64,000 nt of DNA from an uncultured Acidobacteriota bacterium (GTDB lineage: Bacteria > Acidobacteriota > Blastocatellia > RBC074): NCBI GenBank assembly GCA_902825875.1, contig CADECP010000007.1:1-64000 (forward strand), read 5' to 3'. Shown here in pieces: positions 44,742 to 53,934 of this stretch (positions within the stretch are counted from its first letter, which is position 1; each line of letters begins with the position of its first letter). The notes below the pieces were generated by a model. That model did no database searches and had not been told where the DNA came from. It saw only the letters and a list, made by a program, of their open reading frames with translations. The position numbers and the translations under genes were made by a program.

Positions 44742-45311
44742 GTGGAAGAAGGCATTACTCAGTTGTTATTGCAATGGAGCGACGGTGACAGGACGGCTCT
44801 CGATCGGTTGCTGCCGATGGTTTATGGCGAGCTTCGCCGGTTGGCGCAAAGCTATCTGCGCCGCCAGCGCAACAATTTTTCGCTACAACCGACGGCGCTC
44901 GTTCACGAAGCTTACCTGAAACTGGTCAATCAAGAGCATGTCAACTGGCAAAATCGCGCTCAGTTTTTTGGCTTGTCGGCCAAGATCATGCGCGATTTGA
45001 TGGTAGATCACGCTCGCCGAACGCACGCTGCCAAACGTGGCGGCGACAATTATTCTCTGTCGTTGAGCGAAGCGGATCGTTTGGGGCAATCGCGTGATTT
45101 GGATTTGCTGGCCTTGGATGAAGCAATGACGGAGCTGGCGAAATTCAAACCGCGTCATTGCCAAATCATCGAGTTGCGATTTTTCGGCGGCCTGACCATC
45201 GAAGAAACTGCCGAAGTGCTGGCGATTTCTCACGCCACGGTCGAACGCGATTGGAACTTTGCTCGCACCTGGCTGTACAAACAATTAAAAAGCGGCGACG
45301 ACAGCGAATAA
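44742..45311 (+). CDS. ECF-type RNA polymerase sigma factor
   Basis: 189 residues from the GTG at 44742 (AGGA seven bases upstream). A longer reading from 44532 starts in a region without homology. Sigma-2 region: ALDRLLPMVYGELRRLAQSYLRRQR and LVHEAYLKL. Sigma-4 region: ELRFFGGLTIEETAEVLAISHATVERDWNFARTWLYKQL. It belongs to the acidobacterial/planctomycete ECF group that sits beside Ser/Thr kinase genes, as here (35 bp to the kinase). No anti-sigma gene is seen, so the kinase may control activity. Confidence 0.92.
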   Translation: MEEGITQLLLQWSDGDRTALDRLLPMVYGELRRLAQSYLRRQRNNFSLQPTALVHEAYLKLVNQEHVNWQNRAQFFGLSAKIMRDLMVDHARRTHAAKRGGDNYSLSLSEADRLGQSRDLDLLALDEAMTELAKFKPRHCQIIELRFFGGLTIEETAEVLAISHATVERDWNFARTWLYKQLKSGDDSE

Positions 45312-45345
45312 AACCAAGACAACTTTTGAAATTGATGTTTGCCTT

Positions 45346-47262
45346 ATGACACCAGAACAGTTCCACAAACTCAGCGGCCTGTATCACGCGGCTCTGGATT
45401 TGGAGCCGGGACGGCGCGAATCTTTCCTGTTGGAACATTGTCAGGGCGACGATGTCTTGCGGAAAGAAGTTGAACAATTACTCGCCGCCAACAACGAAGC
45501 TGGCGCTTTTCTGAATGAACCTGCCATCAATCCCGACATCAACGTTGAAGAACCTGACACCGCAATGATCGGGCGAGTCTTCGGTCATTATCGAATCATT
45601 TCGCATCTGGGCGCAGGCGGCATGGGCGAAGTTTATCTGGCGATGGATGAAAAGCTCAGTCGTAAAATCGCTTTGAAATTGTTGCCGGTTGAATTCGCCA
45701 CCGACCCTGATCGTTTGCGCCGCTTCTCCACCGAAGCCAAATCGGCCAGCGCCACAGACCACCCGAACATCGTCACCATTCACGAGATTGGCGAAACGGA
45801 CGGCATCCATTACATCGCGCAGGAATTTGTCGAAGGCGAAACGCTTCGCAGCCGCATTGAACAGGGAGCGATTCCGCTGCTCGAAGCTCTGGACATCGCC
45901 CATCAATCCGCCAACGCACTGGCCGCTGCTCACAACGCAGGCATCGTTCATCGTGACATCAAACCCGAAAACATCATGCTGCGCCACGATGGGTTCGTGA
46001 AGGTTTTGGATTTCGGCCTGGCGGGAATGAATCCAACCGAAGTGATGTCCGGCGACCTTTCCAATTCGCCGACGCTTCACAAAAACACTGCTCCCGGAGT
46101 GATTCTGGGCACGGTCAATTACATGTCGCCCGAACAAACGCGCGGGCAGAAACTGGATTTTCGCAGCGACCTGTGGAGTCTGGGCGTTGTGTTGTACGAA
46201 ATGCTGACTGGCGGGCGCCCTTTTCGCGGTGACAGCATCCCGGACATTTTCGTCGCCATTCTGGAACGGCAGCCAATTCCTTTGGCGGAATTGCTGGACG
46301 ACGCGCCCGCTCAGTTGCAGCAAATTCTGGACAAGCTGCTGGCCAAAAACCGAGAGCAGCGTTATCAATCGTCGGCGCAACTGGCTGAAGAATTGAAACG
46401 GCTGCACCGTCGGCTGGAACTCGACGCCGAACGCAATGCAGGCGAAGTTTCCGAATCGGCAACCCTGTTCATTCAACCCAAACCGACAGCTTCGCCAATT
46501 ACCGCTGCTCCACCGTCAACTCCTGAAGCGCCCACTTTCTCCACGCAGTCGCTGCCTGCCGACACAGTGACCAAAGAACTGGCTCAAGTCGCCCGTTTGT
46601 CGCGCGTCACCATCGGACTGGCCGCATTCCTGATCATCGGTTTGATCGCTGTTGCTGTGTGGTGGGCGACTCAGTCCAAAACTCCCGCGACTGTCCCGGC
46701 AATTCCCGCCGAACAATTGCCGGAACGTTCGTTCGATTACTGGTTGACGGTGCAGATGATGCGCGACGGCAAAGCGTATAGAGAAGAGTTTCAGTCTTCG
46801 GGGCGAGAGCGTTATGAATCCGGTTCAAAGTTCCGCTTCAACTTCATCAGTCCGCAATCCGGCTACCTGTATTTGATCAACGAAGGCCCGGCTGAAACCG
46901 GAATCAGTTATTGGCTGCTGTTCCCAATGCCTTCCGTCAACGGAGCTTCGGCTAAAATCGAAGCCAATCAGACGATGGAAACCGGCCGGATGACTTTCAA
47001 CGAAAACACCGGTGACGAAAAGCTTTGGGTCATCTGGGCAGCGCAAGCCATCAACGAACTGGAAAACCTCAAAGCCGACGTGCTGACTCCGCAAGCACAA
47101 GGCGAACTCCGCAATCCGCAACAACGCGATACTGTGCGAAGGCTTTTGACCTTGCTTAGTCAATCAAAGTCCGAAGCTCAGGAAGACCGCCGCAATCTGA
47201 AAACCGCAGTCATTGGTCGCGGCGACACACTGATTCATTTGGTGGAGTTGAAACACCATTGA
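45346..47262 (+). CDS. Membrane Ser/Thr protein kinase with DUF4384-like outer domain
   Basis: 638 residues. A short N-terminal zinc-finger-free helical region, then a Hanks-type kinase domain (about 82-365): GAGGMGEVYLAMDEKLSRKIALK, catalytic loop HRDIKPENIML, DFGLAG, and LGTVNYMSPEQTRG. A Pro/Thr-rich linker leads to one transmembrane helix (about 421-445). The C-terminal domain (about 465-630) is probably outside the membrane and resembles DUF4384, which is often fused to caspase-like peptidases. The neighbouring ECF factor and downstream CHAT proteases fit a signalling role. Confidence 0.9.
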   Translation: MTPEQFHKLSGLYHAALDLEPGRRESFLLEHCQGDDVLRKEVEQLLAANNEAGAFLNEPAINPDINVEEPDTAMIGRVFGHYRIISHLGAGGMGEVYLAMDEKLSRKIALKLLPVEFATDPDRLRRFSTEAKSASATDHPNIVTIHEIGETDGIHYIAQEFVEGETLRSRIEQGAIPLLEALDIAHQSANALAAAHNAGIVHRDIKPENIMLRHDGFVKVLDFGLAGMNPTEVMSGDLSNSPTLHKNTAPGVILGTVNYMSPEQTRGQKLDFRSDLWSLGVVLYEMLTGGRPFRGDSIPDIFVAILERQPIPLAELLDDAPAQLQQILDKLLAKNREQRYQSSAQLAEELKRLHRRLELDAERNAGEVSESATLFIQPKPTASPITAAPPSTPEAPTFSTQSLPADTVTKELAQVARLSRVTIGLAAFLIIGLIAVAVWWATQSKTPATVPAIPAEQLPERSFDYWLTVQMMRDGKAYREEFQSSGRERYESGSKFRFNFISPQSGYLYLINEGPAETGISYWLLFPMPSVNGASAKIEANQTMETGRMTFNENTGDEKLWVIWAAQAINELENLKADVLTPQAQGELRNPQQRDTVRRLLTLLSQSKSEAQEDRRNLKTAVIGRGDTLIHLVELKHH

Positions 47263-47441
47263 TCGCTCTTACCAGAAAAAAATCTTTGAAGGCGTGAGGG
47301 AAAACGATTGGTTTTCGCGTTGTAGTCAATGAAGGAACTCAAAATAAGTTACTGCTGAAGTCATTGGCTGCGGCAGTGTCCCAGCCGTATTGCTTATCAA
47401 CCCCTGCGGCAAGGCGCCGCTTAACCACAAAGGAGAACGTT

Positions 47442-47948
47442 ATGGCTACTTATGGCTTTGATGTTGCGCTTAAATCAGACGTTACCCCACAGAGTCCGGC
47501 CACCAGCACTAATCCAATTGCAATGGCTTTTGGCTATAGTCTGACTCCAGACGATGGCAAGATGTATGAGGACGGAGAAAAGACAAAAGAAGCAATTCCT
47601 CAGAATTCGTATATTAGTTTCCAGGTATATGACCTGGCCGACGATGCCACTAAAAAGACGATCAGCAGTGTCACCATCAGTTTTAAAGACAGCACCGCAC
47701 CCTTTGATGGCTGGGCAAATGGTGAAAGGACGTTTTCTGGCTCGCAGATTGTGACTGTCAGTAAAGCCCAAAGCACGGGCTGCAATGTAACCAGTACTGT
47801 TGGCTACGGTATGGGAGGCAATTCCTCACAGCCCTCACAGCTTTTTGAAGCCATAAACGTGGGCACCTACGAAATGACGATTACCGTCACGATGACCGAT
47901 GGCACAGTATTCCAAGTTGATCCTGAGATGGATGTCATGGCGGAGTGA
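47442..47948 (+). CDS. AidA/PixA-like beta-rich protein (tandem copy 1)
   Basis: 168 residues from the ATG at 47442 (AAAGGAG site). Beta-rich, no signal peptide. TYGFDVALKSDV near the start, FDGWANGERTF, a single GCN, and a C-terminal strand YEMTITVTMTDG then TVFQVDPEMDVMAE. The pattern of a final DG...DP strand recalls the AidA/PixA inclusion-body family; this assignment is tentative. A paralogue follows at 48058 with an identical C-terminal tail and a shared upstream leader. Possible substrate of the proteases in the locus (inference). Confidence 0.72.
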   Translation: MATYGFDVALKSDVTPQSPATSTNPIAMAFGYSLTPDDGKMYEDGEKTKEAIPQNSYISFQVYDLADDATKKTISSVTISFKDSTAPFDGWANGERTFSGSQIVTVSKAQSTGCNVTSTVGYGMGGNSSQPSQLFEAINVGTYEMTITVTMTDGTVFQVDPEMDVMAE

Positions 47949-48057
47949 TTTTTTGTCTTTTGTCATCACTGGTTGTGAGTGTCTCGCAGCCTTTTGCTTT
48001 ATCACCCTGCGGTCAGACTAAAAAGCAAAATACCGCTTAACCACAAAGGAGCAGAAT

Positions 48058-48585
48058 ATGCCTACGCAAACATTTGCACTTGATGTCTGTTACAAATCAG
48101 ACGTTTCTACCCTTTTCACTCCCAATGCGAACAATCCCATTTCGATGGCTTATGGCTTTGTCCAAATGGTAGATAATGATAACTTTATAGAAAGAGGCGC
48201 CATAGTTGATTTGAGCATTGACGCTGGTGACGATGTTAGTTTCACATTTCTGGACATCGCTGCTAATCCAGCCACAATTTCTTCGATTGTGATTAGTTGC
48301 AACGACGTCACTCCTCCCAATAATCCCAATAATCCCATTAGAAACGTCTCTCCCTTTGGCTGGACAAACGGCACCTACACGGTACCTACCACACAATTAA
48401 CAAACACATCGTCGTTCGGCAGCAGCGGATGTAATATGAATGGTCACGGCCTCACTATTGGCCCTTTTACCGCCCAAGCCGCTCCTGGTAAAAAGAATAA
48501 AACCTACGACATCACCATCACGATCATTCTGACAAACGGCACAGTCTTTCAAGTTGATCCTGAGATGGATGTCATGGCGGAGTAA
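48058..48585 (+). CDS. AidA/PixA-like beta-rich protein (tandem copy 2)
   Basis: 175 residues. Same plan as copy 1: FALDVCYKSDV, NPISMAYGF, SPFGWTNGTYTV, GCNM and YDITITIILTNG, ending in the identical TVFQVDPEMDVMAE. The middle has diverged and is longer (Asn/Pro-rich insertion). The last 34 coding nt are identical to copy 1, and the 19 nt holding the ribosome site are identical as well. No signal peptide. Confidence 0.72.
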   Translation: MPTQTFALDVCYKSDVSTLFTPNANNPISMAYGFVQMVDNDNFIERGAIVDLSIDAGDDVSFTFLDIAANPATISSIVISCNDVTPPNNPNNPIRNVSPFGWTNGTYTVPTTQLTNTSSFGSSGCNMNGHGLTIGPFTAQAAPGKKNKTYDITITIILTNGTVFQVDPEMDVMAE

Positions 48586-48597
48586 TTTCAGCCAAAC

Positions 48598-48635
48598 ATT
48601 GCCATCGCTGCAGGATTATTTGCAGCGATGGCAAT
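48598..48635. terminator. Hairpin between convergent genes
   Basis: A perfect 15-bp stem (48598-48612 with 48621-48635), 8-nt loop, between the tandem proteins (plus) and the CHAT protease (minus). There is no T-tract on either side, so it may stabilise or pause rather than terminate. Confidence 0.55.
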
Positions 48636-48669
48636 CAACGCGACGCCTTTCCAACAAATCACCATCGCT

Positions 48670-51600
48670 TTACTTCCACTCACCCTGCAGCACAAATGCC
48701 GCCCAGTAATTGGGCGATTGCCAGGCTTTCTGCTTCCACATCTCGACTTGAGCAGACCTCAAGGCCGCCGCTGGCGCTTGCTGCTCTTTCAGCATCTTCT
48801 GATAAAACCGAGTCATTAGCTCTGAAGTGGCCTTGTCGTTGACGTTCCACAAACTGACGACCACGCGCGCCGCTCCGGCATGCATAAACCCGCGCGTCAG
48901 ACCGATCATGCCTTCGCCTTTGATCTGTTTGCCCAGTCCGGTTTGGCAGGCGCTGAGCACCACCAATTCAGCGGGTAGGTTCAGATTGTAAAGTTCGTGC
49001 GCGCGCAAAAATCCATCCTGCTGTTGGCCCTGTTCATCCACCAAAGATAACACCAGCGCCGATAATCCCGCGCGTTCGCTGTCCAGATAACCGTGCGTGG
49101 CGAAGTGCAGGTAACGATACTGGCTGAGTTCTGAACTGAGCGCTGACGCGCGATTGGCATTGAAATCCACGGCCTTGAAGCTGGAATTCCCAGAAGCAAG
49201 CGCGAGAATTTGATTGGCTTCCTGCCGGGTAAACGGCAGACGAGGAATAACCATTCCACGTCGCACACCTAGCAACGTGGCGTCACCGGAAAGATGTTCA
49301 ATCTTGCGACTGGCAATAGCTGACGCAGGTTCATTCATCAGCTTGCCGGCAGCGATTTTCAGACGAGGATCATCGGCGGCAAACACCGGGTCGGCAAACA
49401 CCGCCAACTGCTTGGGCGCCGGTGTTCTGCCTGCAAGCTCTTTCCGCATCACGGCCAGCGTCGAAGCGGATGGCAGACTGATCAATTCGTGATTCACAAC
49501 TAAAGGCGCTTCTGATTGCGGATTGCGGACTGTGGATTGCGGATTCTTATTGCCGGTGTCTGAATTGTTAGGGTCGGGCAACATGGCAAACGGAATGTAC
49601 TGCAACGCGCCGTCGGCGACGATAACCAGACGTTTATTTCCCAATTGTGCTGCGGCGGGAGCAAGCAGGATTTGACTGAGTTGGCGTGCAGCAACGGGAA
49701 GCTGGGCTTCGGTTTGGGCAATGCGTGCCTGTCTTTGTCGTGGAGTTTCGCCAGCAACGTTTCGGCTCCGCACGGTCAGCATTCTGTACACATCCGCCGC
49801 TGCCTGTTCAATTTGTTCGCGTTTGGGCAGTTCGTAACTAGCCAGCGAATTCTGGCCGACCACCCACAGAAAACTGCGCTCTTCGCCCAGCGAGTATTCC
49901 AGCAGCAACGTATCAGTTCCCAATTGCTGTTGGATGTCAGCGAGTTTCAGCACGGGCGGTTCGGTCAGAGCAGCGTAGCGCGGACTGGCTCTGCGAATAG
50001 CGGCTTGCACCTGCTCGTAATCATTTTCGATGGCCGAAATTTCCTGTTTTAGCGTGGCAAGCTGTGCGGCGGTGTTGGATTGAGTCAGTCGTTGAGCTTT
50101 TTCATTGAACTGTTTGGCCAATAACCGCTCCCTTTCCAGCAGCGCGGCATCCACTCCTCCGCGAATGTCTGAGCGAGATTCAGCCAGCATTTCCAACAAC
50201 CCTCGCGCCCGTGCCCGCTCGCTGATTTCAAAAGCCAGGGCGTTTTTGTTTTTGGTCGGGTCAGCTTGATGCTGACGCATCAGCACATCAATGTACAACT
50301 GATAAGAGTTTTGTGCGGCGGCAAAAAAAGCCGCCCGTGAATCGTTGCTGACCAGACCGGAGCGTAAAGATTCGGCCAGTTTCAAGCTATCTTCGACGTA
50401 GCTTAATGATTGGGCATAGTTGCCGCGTGCCAGTTCGGTTCTGGCAAGTTGATAAAGCGCCGTGGCTTCGTCCGCCGGGGCTTTCACTTCCCCGGCAATT
50501 GCCAACGACAGTTTGTATTGCTCCAGAGCTTTTTCGTACTGACCCGATGAGTGCTGAACTTTGCCGAGTCTGACCAGCGTTTGCCCTTCTTCTGCCCGGT
50601 ACTTTCCCTCTCGTTGAATGGCCAACGCCTGTTCCAGATACTCAACCGCTTTATCGTAACGGCGAAGCGAATGATACGAATTACCAAGATTGCTTAACCT
50701 GAAAGCTTCTTTGTTACGTTCTTTAAATTCGCGGGCAATTTGCAAAGACTGCTCGAAGCTCTCAATCGCCTTTTCAGGACGTCCCATCAATTCATAAGCT
50801 TCTCCGCGATTATTGAGTGCAATTCCCTCATTGGGTCGCAACTTAACTTCGCGGAGTATCAGCAGCGACTGATCATAAAGCTCAACGGCTTTTTCATAGC
50901 GTCCCAAAACCTGATAGACGCCGCCCAGATTGTTAAGCGTTCTACCTTCGCCAGAACGATCGCCGATTTCACGCCAAAGCCCTATTACCCTTTCAAAGTA
51001 GTTAATCGCCTTTTCATAGCGGTTTAGGAAGTAATTCACGGTTCCCAAATCATTGAGCACAGTCAACTCGCTTGCTTTATCTCCTAACGCCTGCCGAATA
51101 GCCAAAGATTGTTCGTAAAGTTCTATGGATATTCCATACCGACTCAAAAATTGATTTGCACCAGCAGTCAGATGTAGAGATCGACCTTCACAATTTGCAT
51201 CTTGCGATTGACGGCAAGCCAAAATCACCTGTGCCAGAAACTCGATCGCTTTTTCATACTGCCCAAGCGTGTAATAAGCATTGCCAATTTCAATTTGCGA
51301 GAACGCCGCCCAACGCTGGTCGCTCAATTCGCGCCAGATGGCCAACCCCTGATGCTGTTTCTCGATGACTTGCTGGGCGGCTCGGCCACGCTGTTTCTTC
51401 AGTTCATTGGCTTCGATCATCAAGCGTTCGGCGGTGATGCGTTTTTTGTCCTGTTCGGTGGCAGCGGGTTTTACATCGGCTTGCAGGCGATAGCTGCCGC
51501 GCGGATTGCCGATGGGATTGGATTTGACCAGCAGACGGTATTCGTCCGTAACCGCTGCTTCATACGATAGAGACTCCTGCCCCCCAACGCTGGTTAGGCC

Positions 51601-51978
51601 GATTTCGGCAATGGCTTTGTTGTCGCTGCCAACGATAGCGACGGTGACATCAACGCTTTGTTGGTGAACGATGATGCGCAGGAATTGGCCTGCTGTCAGC
51701 GAAATCGTGAACATCTGTTGTTGGCCACGAGCAATTTCCCGTTCGACAGGTTTGCCGGGTTCCAGCGGGAAAGGTTTTTCTTGAACTGCGGGCGTTGAGG
51801 CAGTGCGAGCGGCGGTTGGCGATGGATTGCCGGATTGTTGGCCAAAACCGGCGATTGCGGTGGCCGTTGAACCGGACAGGTGATTCCATCCGCACAGGCA
51901 AACGAAAAGCAGACAGCCTGTCAGCGCCAGACTTCGGAACGTGCAAGCTCCGTTTGCTAGGGGAAAAACAGAAAGCAT
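48670..51978 (-). CDS. Secreted TPR-CHAT protease (paralogue 1)
   Basis: 1,102 residues. A signal/anchor segment (about 14-34); a beta domain like pre-peptidase C-terminal (PPC) domains (about 75-170); ten or so TPR units (about 200-520: [25 protein letters not shown]); a helical spacer; and a CHAT (caspase HetF-associated) domain (about 780-1100). The catalytic pair is H962 (HFATHG) and C1011 (LSACQTG). CHAT proteases are clan CD cysteine peptidases related to caspases and separase. Export to the periplasm distinguishes it from the cytoplasmic immune CHATs. A second copy lies at 53935. Confidence 0.9.
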   Translation of the reverse strand: MLSVFPLANGACTFRSLALTGCLLFVCLCGWNHLSGSTATAIAGFGQQSGNPSPTAARTASTPAVQEKPFPLEPGKPVEREIARGQQQMFTISLTAGQFLRIIVHQQSVDVTVAIVGSDNKAIAEIGLTSVGGQESLSYEAAVTDEYRLLVKSNPIGNPRGSYRLQADVKPAATEQDKKRITAERLMIEANELKKQRGRAAQQVIEKQHQGLAIWRELSDQRWAAFSQIEIGNAYYTLGQYEKAIEFLAQVILACRQSQDANCEGRSLHLTAGANQFLSRYGISIELYEQSLAIRQALGDKASELTVLNDLGTVNYFLNRYEKAINYFERVIGLWREIGDRSGEGRTLNNLGGVYQVLGRYEKAVELYDQSLLILREVKLRPNEGIALNNRGEAYELMGRPEKAIESFEQSLQIAREFKERNKEAFRLSNLGNSYHSLRRYDKAVEYLEQALAIQREGKYRAEEGQTLVRLGKVQHSSGQYEKALEQYKLSLAIAGEVKAPADEATALYQLARTELARGNYAQSLSYVEDSLKLAESLRSGLVSNDSRAAFFAAAQNSYQLYIDVLMRQHQADPTKNKNALAFEISERARARGLLEMLAESRSDIRGGVDAALLERERLLAKQFNEKAQRLTQSNTAAQLATLKQEISAIENDYEQVQAAIRRASPRYAALTEPPVLKLADIQQQLGTDTLLLEYSLGEERSFLWVVGQNSLASYELPKREQIEQAAADVYRMLTVRSRNVAGETPRQRQARIAQTEAQLPVAARQLSQILLAPAAAQLGNKRLVIVADGALQYIPFAMLPDPNNSDTGNKNPQSTVRNPQSEAPLVVNHELISLPSASTLAVMRKELAGRTPAPKQLAVFADPVFAADDPRLKIAAGKLMNEPASAIASRKIEHLSGDATLLGVRRGMVIPRLPFTRQEANQILALASGNSSFKAVDFNANRASALSSELSQYRYLHFATHGYLDSERAGLSALVLSLVDEQGQQQDGFLRAHELYNLNLPAELVVLSACQTGLGKQIKGEGMIGLTRGFMHAGAARVVVSLWNVNDKATSELMTRFYQKMLKEQQAPAAALRSAQVEMWKQKAWQSPNYWAAFVLQGEWK
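49514..49545 (-). repeat. Degenerate heptamer repeat within the CHAT gene
   Basis: Four units of AATCCGC (minus strand; two degenerate) encode an NPQST-RNPQS stretch at the same place as the repeat in the paralogue. Confidence 0.75.
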
Positions 51979-52237
51979 GGTTACACTCCAGATAATGTCG
52001 TCAAAACAGCGCGGTTCAATTTTGATATTGATTTAAGCACGGCTATAGTTACGCCGAAGTCTATGGCCCGGTTCGCGCAGAGTCAATAAACACAGCGGTC
52101 ACAGCGCGATTCAGCACAAACGAACGACAGCTTTCGGTAAAAAACTCCACTTGGTTTCGCCAGAAATTTTTCCGGTTGGTGGCTTGAGGGAGTTTGACCC
52201 GGCATTACGTTATTCATAGGTGGAGGAGCACAGAGCA

Positions 52238-53647
52238 ATGGCTGCGGCAAAAAAGAAAACAACAGCACGTAAACCCAAAGCCGATTCGTCGTCAGACAAT
52301 TTGACGGAAAAGTTGGATTTGACCGCCGCCAAGCCCAAGTCAACCGCTCGTTTGTCGTTGCACGATCATTATGGCGCTCAGTTCGCAGACGGTTGCTGGA
52401 TGATAGAACCCGGCGGCGCGATTCAATTCCGGCTGCAAGTGACGGAGCCTGAACACACGACTTTTGCGCTGGAGGTTTTCAGTCCGCTTGAAAACTGGGT
52501 GGAAAAGCTGCACGAACGAATCAAGGCTTCGGAAACGCCTTGTCTGGATTGGATGTGCTACACGCCAGTCAGTTACAGCCCGGTTATGCTGACCATCGGC
52601 GATGAAGGTTTGAGCGACAACTTTTACTGGTCGGAAAGTCTGAATCCGTTGGGCAATGATTTTGTCACGAAGCGGCTGATTCTTGGCCCGGCCTATCTGG
52701 CTCCCGGCGATAACTTTGTGACTTTATGGTTGTCGGATGACGAAGGAGCCGTGCCACTGTATTTGAAATCGGTTTCGGTCAGCGATTTCCGCCTGCAACG
52801 CCAACAGCAAACGGAATGGTGCTGGGCTGCGGTCACGTCCAGCATGATGGAATTCATGACTCCTGAACGCGCCGTTTCGCAGAGCGAAGTGGTGACGAAT
52901 ACGTTGCAAGATGAAGGCGTTGAATCAGCCGAAGATTTGAATCGTCCCGAAGACATTACCAAAGCTGCCAAAACCATGGGGATGGAAGAAGGGACTCGAT
53001 ACGGCAACGTGTCGCGCGACACGATGCGTTGGCTGGTCAACGAAGGCACTCCGATTCCGATTCAAATCAACTGGCGCAACAATGCACGCAAAAATGGTTC
53101 GCTGGGCGGCGGGCATTATCTGGTGGTCAGCGCCATCTGCGAAGAAGCCAAAGGCGAAACTTCCGTCCACGTCAAAGACCCGTTGGTGGAGGAAGAACTG
53201 ATTGTGAGTTGGGATGAGTTGAAAAACGATTATCCGGGTCAGGCCAATCAGCATTTGTACAAACACAAAGATCGCCAGCAATGCTCCACTTGGGAAAACG
53301 GAGCTTGCCAATGCCAGTGGCGCGGCAAATGGACTTACACGCACGTGCTGACGCCGAAAGAATGGTCTGAAGGTCAGCTCGACGAAGCCGAGCAGCAAAA
53401 ATTGCTGGAATCGGTTGACCAGCGTTTGCTGGATTTGGCCGAACGCGACGGGCTGCTGGAAGATTTTGAAGGTTATCTGAAAACGTTCAGCACGGTTCCC
53501 ACGTTGGAAGAGGTGACGGCCAAGTTTGCAGAGTTCAATCACCTGTTGGTAAGGCTCAACCATCAAATCAAGGATGTGGAAAACGCCTTGGTGCAGATGG
53601 AGGCTGTGCGCCAATATGTGATCGAAGAATCATCCGGCAAGAGTTGA
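52238..53647 (+). CDS. Papain-like cysteine peptidase (C39/C70 type)
   Basis: 469 residues from the ATG at 52238 (GGTGGAGGAG site; GTG at 52220 is an alternative). A Lys/Ala-rich N-terminal tail (AAAKKKTTARKPKAD), a beta domain (about 40-180), then a peptidase domain: Gln in QQQTEW with C195 (CWAAVTSSMMEF), H293 (GGGHYLVV) and an acidic partner in VKDPL, the standard papain-fold order. The C-terminal third is helical. No signal peptide. It is transcribed divergently from the CHAT gene at 48670. Related domains include the AvrRpt2-type C70 and C39-like peptidases. Confidence 0.85.
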   Translation: MAAAKKKTTARKPKADSSSDNLTEKLDLTAAKPKSTARLSLHDHYGAQFADGCWMIEPGGAIQFRLQVTEPEHTTFALEVFSPLENWVEKLHERIKASETPCLDWMCYTPVSYSPVMLTIGDEGLSDNFYWSESLNPLGNDFVTKRLILGPAYLAPGDNFVTLWLSDDEGAVPLYLKSVSVSDFRLQRQQQTEWCWAAVTSSMMEFMTPERAVSQSEVVTNTLQDEGVESAEDLNRPEDITKAAKTMGMEEGTRYGNVSRDTMRWLVNEGTPIPIQINWRNNARKNGSLGGGHYLVVSAICEEAKGETSVHVKDPLVEEELIVSWDELKNDYPGQANQHLYKHKDRQQCSTWENGACQCQWRGKWTYTHVLTPKEWSEGQLDEAEQQKLLESVDQRLLDLAERDGLLEDFEGYLKTFSTVPTLEEVTAKFAEFNHLLVRLNHQIKDVENALVQMEAVRQYVIEESSGKS

Positions 53648-53731
53648 CCTATAAACTTTCAGAAATCGAACCCATGTGTCGTCGAATGCAGACGGCTCAA
53701 GCATCCACCCTTATAACAAAGGAGATTTGTT

Positions 53732-53842
53732 ATGCCTGCAAAAAAAGCTGCGAAGAAAGCCACTCCGAAAAAGAAACCTGCCAAACGCCCCGGCAAAGGT
53801 GGCGGTAGTTCCGACACCAAAGCCAAACCCTCCGGAGGTTAA
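53732..53842 (+). CDS. 36-residue Lys-rich small protein
   Basis: ATG at 53732 with an AAAGGAG site; TAA at 53840. About one third Lys, with Ala and Pro (MPAKKAAKKATPKKKPAKRP), followed by a Gly-rich part ending SGG. The Lys/Ala tail resembles the N-terminus of the peptidase just upstream. A hairpin follows at 53886. It could be a histone-like peptide, a peptidase substrate with a C-terminal GG, or non-functional. It is too short for automatic gene calls. Confidence 0.65.
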   Translation: MPAKKAAKKATPKKKPAKRPGKGGGSSDTKAKPSGG

Positions 53843-53885
53843 GTTTGAAATGGTTCCGGCGGAGAATTTTTGACTAGAAAACTTG

Positions 53886-53916
53886 AAAGAGCGCAGATGG
53901 AAATTCTGCGCTCTTT
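53886..53916 (+). terminator. Candidate terminator after the Lys-rich small gene
   Basis: A 12-bp stem (AAAGAGCGCAGA with TCTGCGCTCTTT), 7-nt loop, weak T content after it. It lies 18 bp before the ATG of the next CHAT gene. Confidence 0.6.
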
Positions 53917-53934
53917 CGCACTTACGCTGATTTT

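Noticed and set aside
44532-45311. A longer sigma factor starting at 44532
   Set aside because: The extra 70 residues have no sigma-like character, and a GTG with a ribosome site lies at 44742 where the conserved domain begins.
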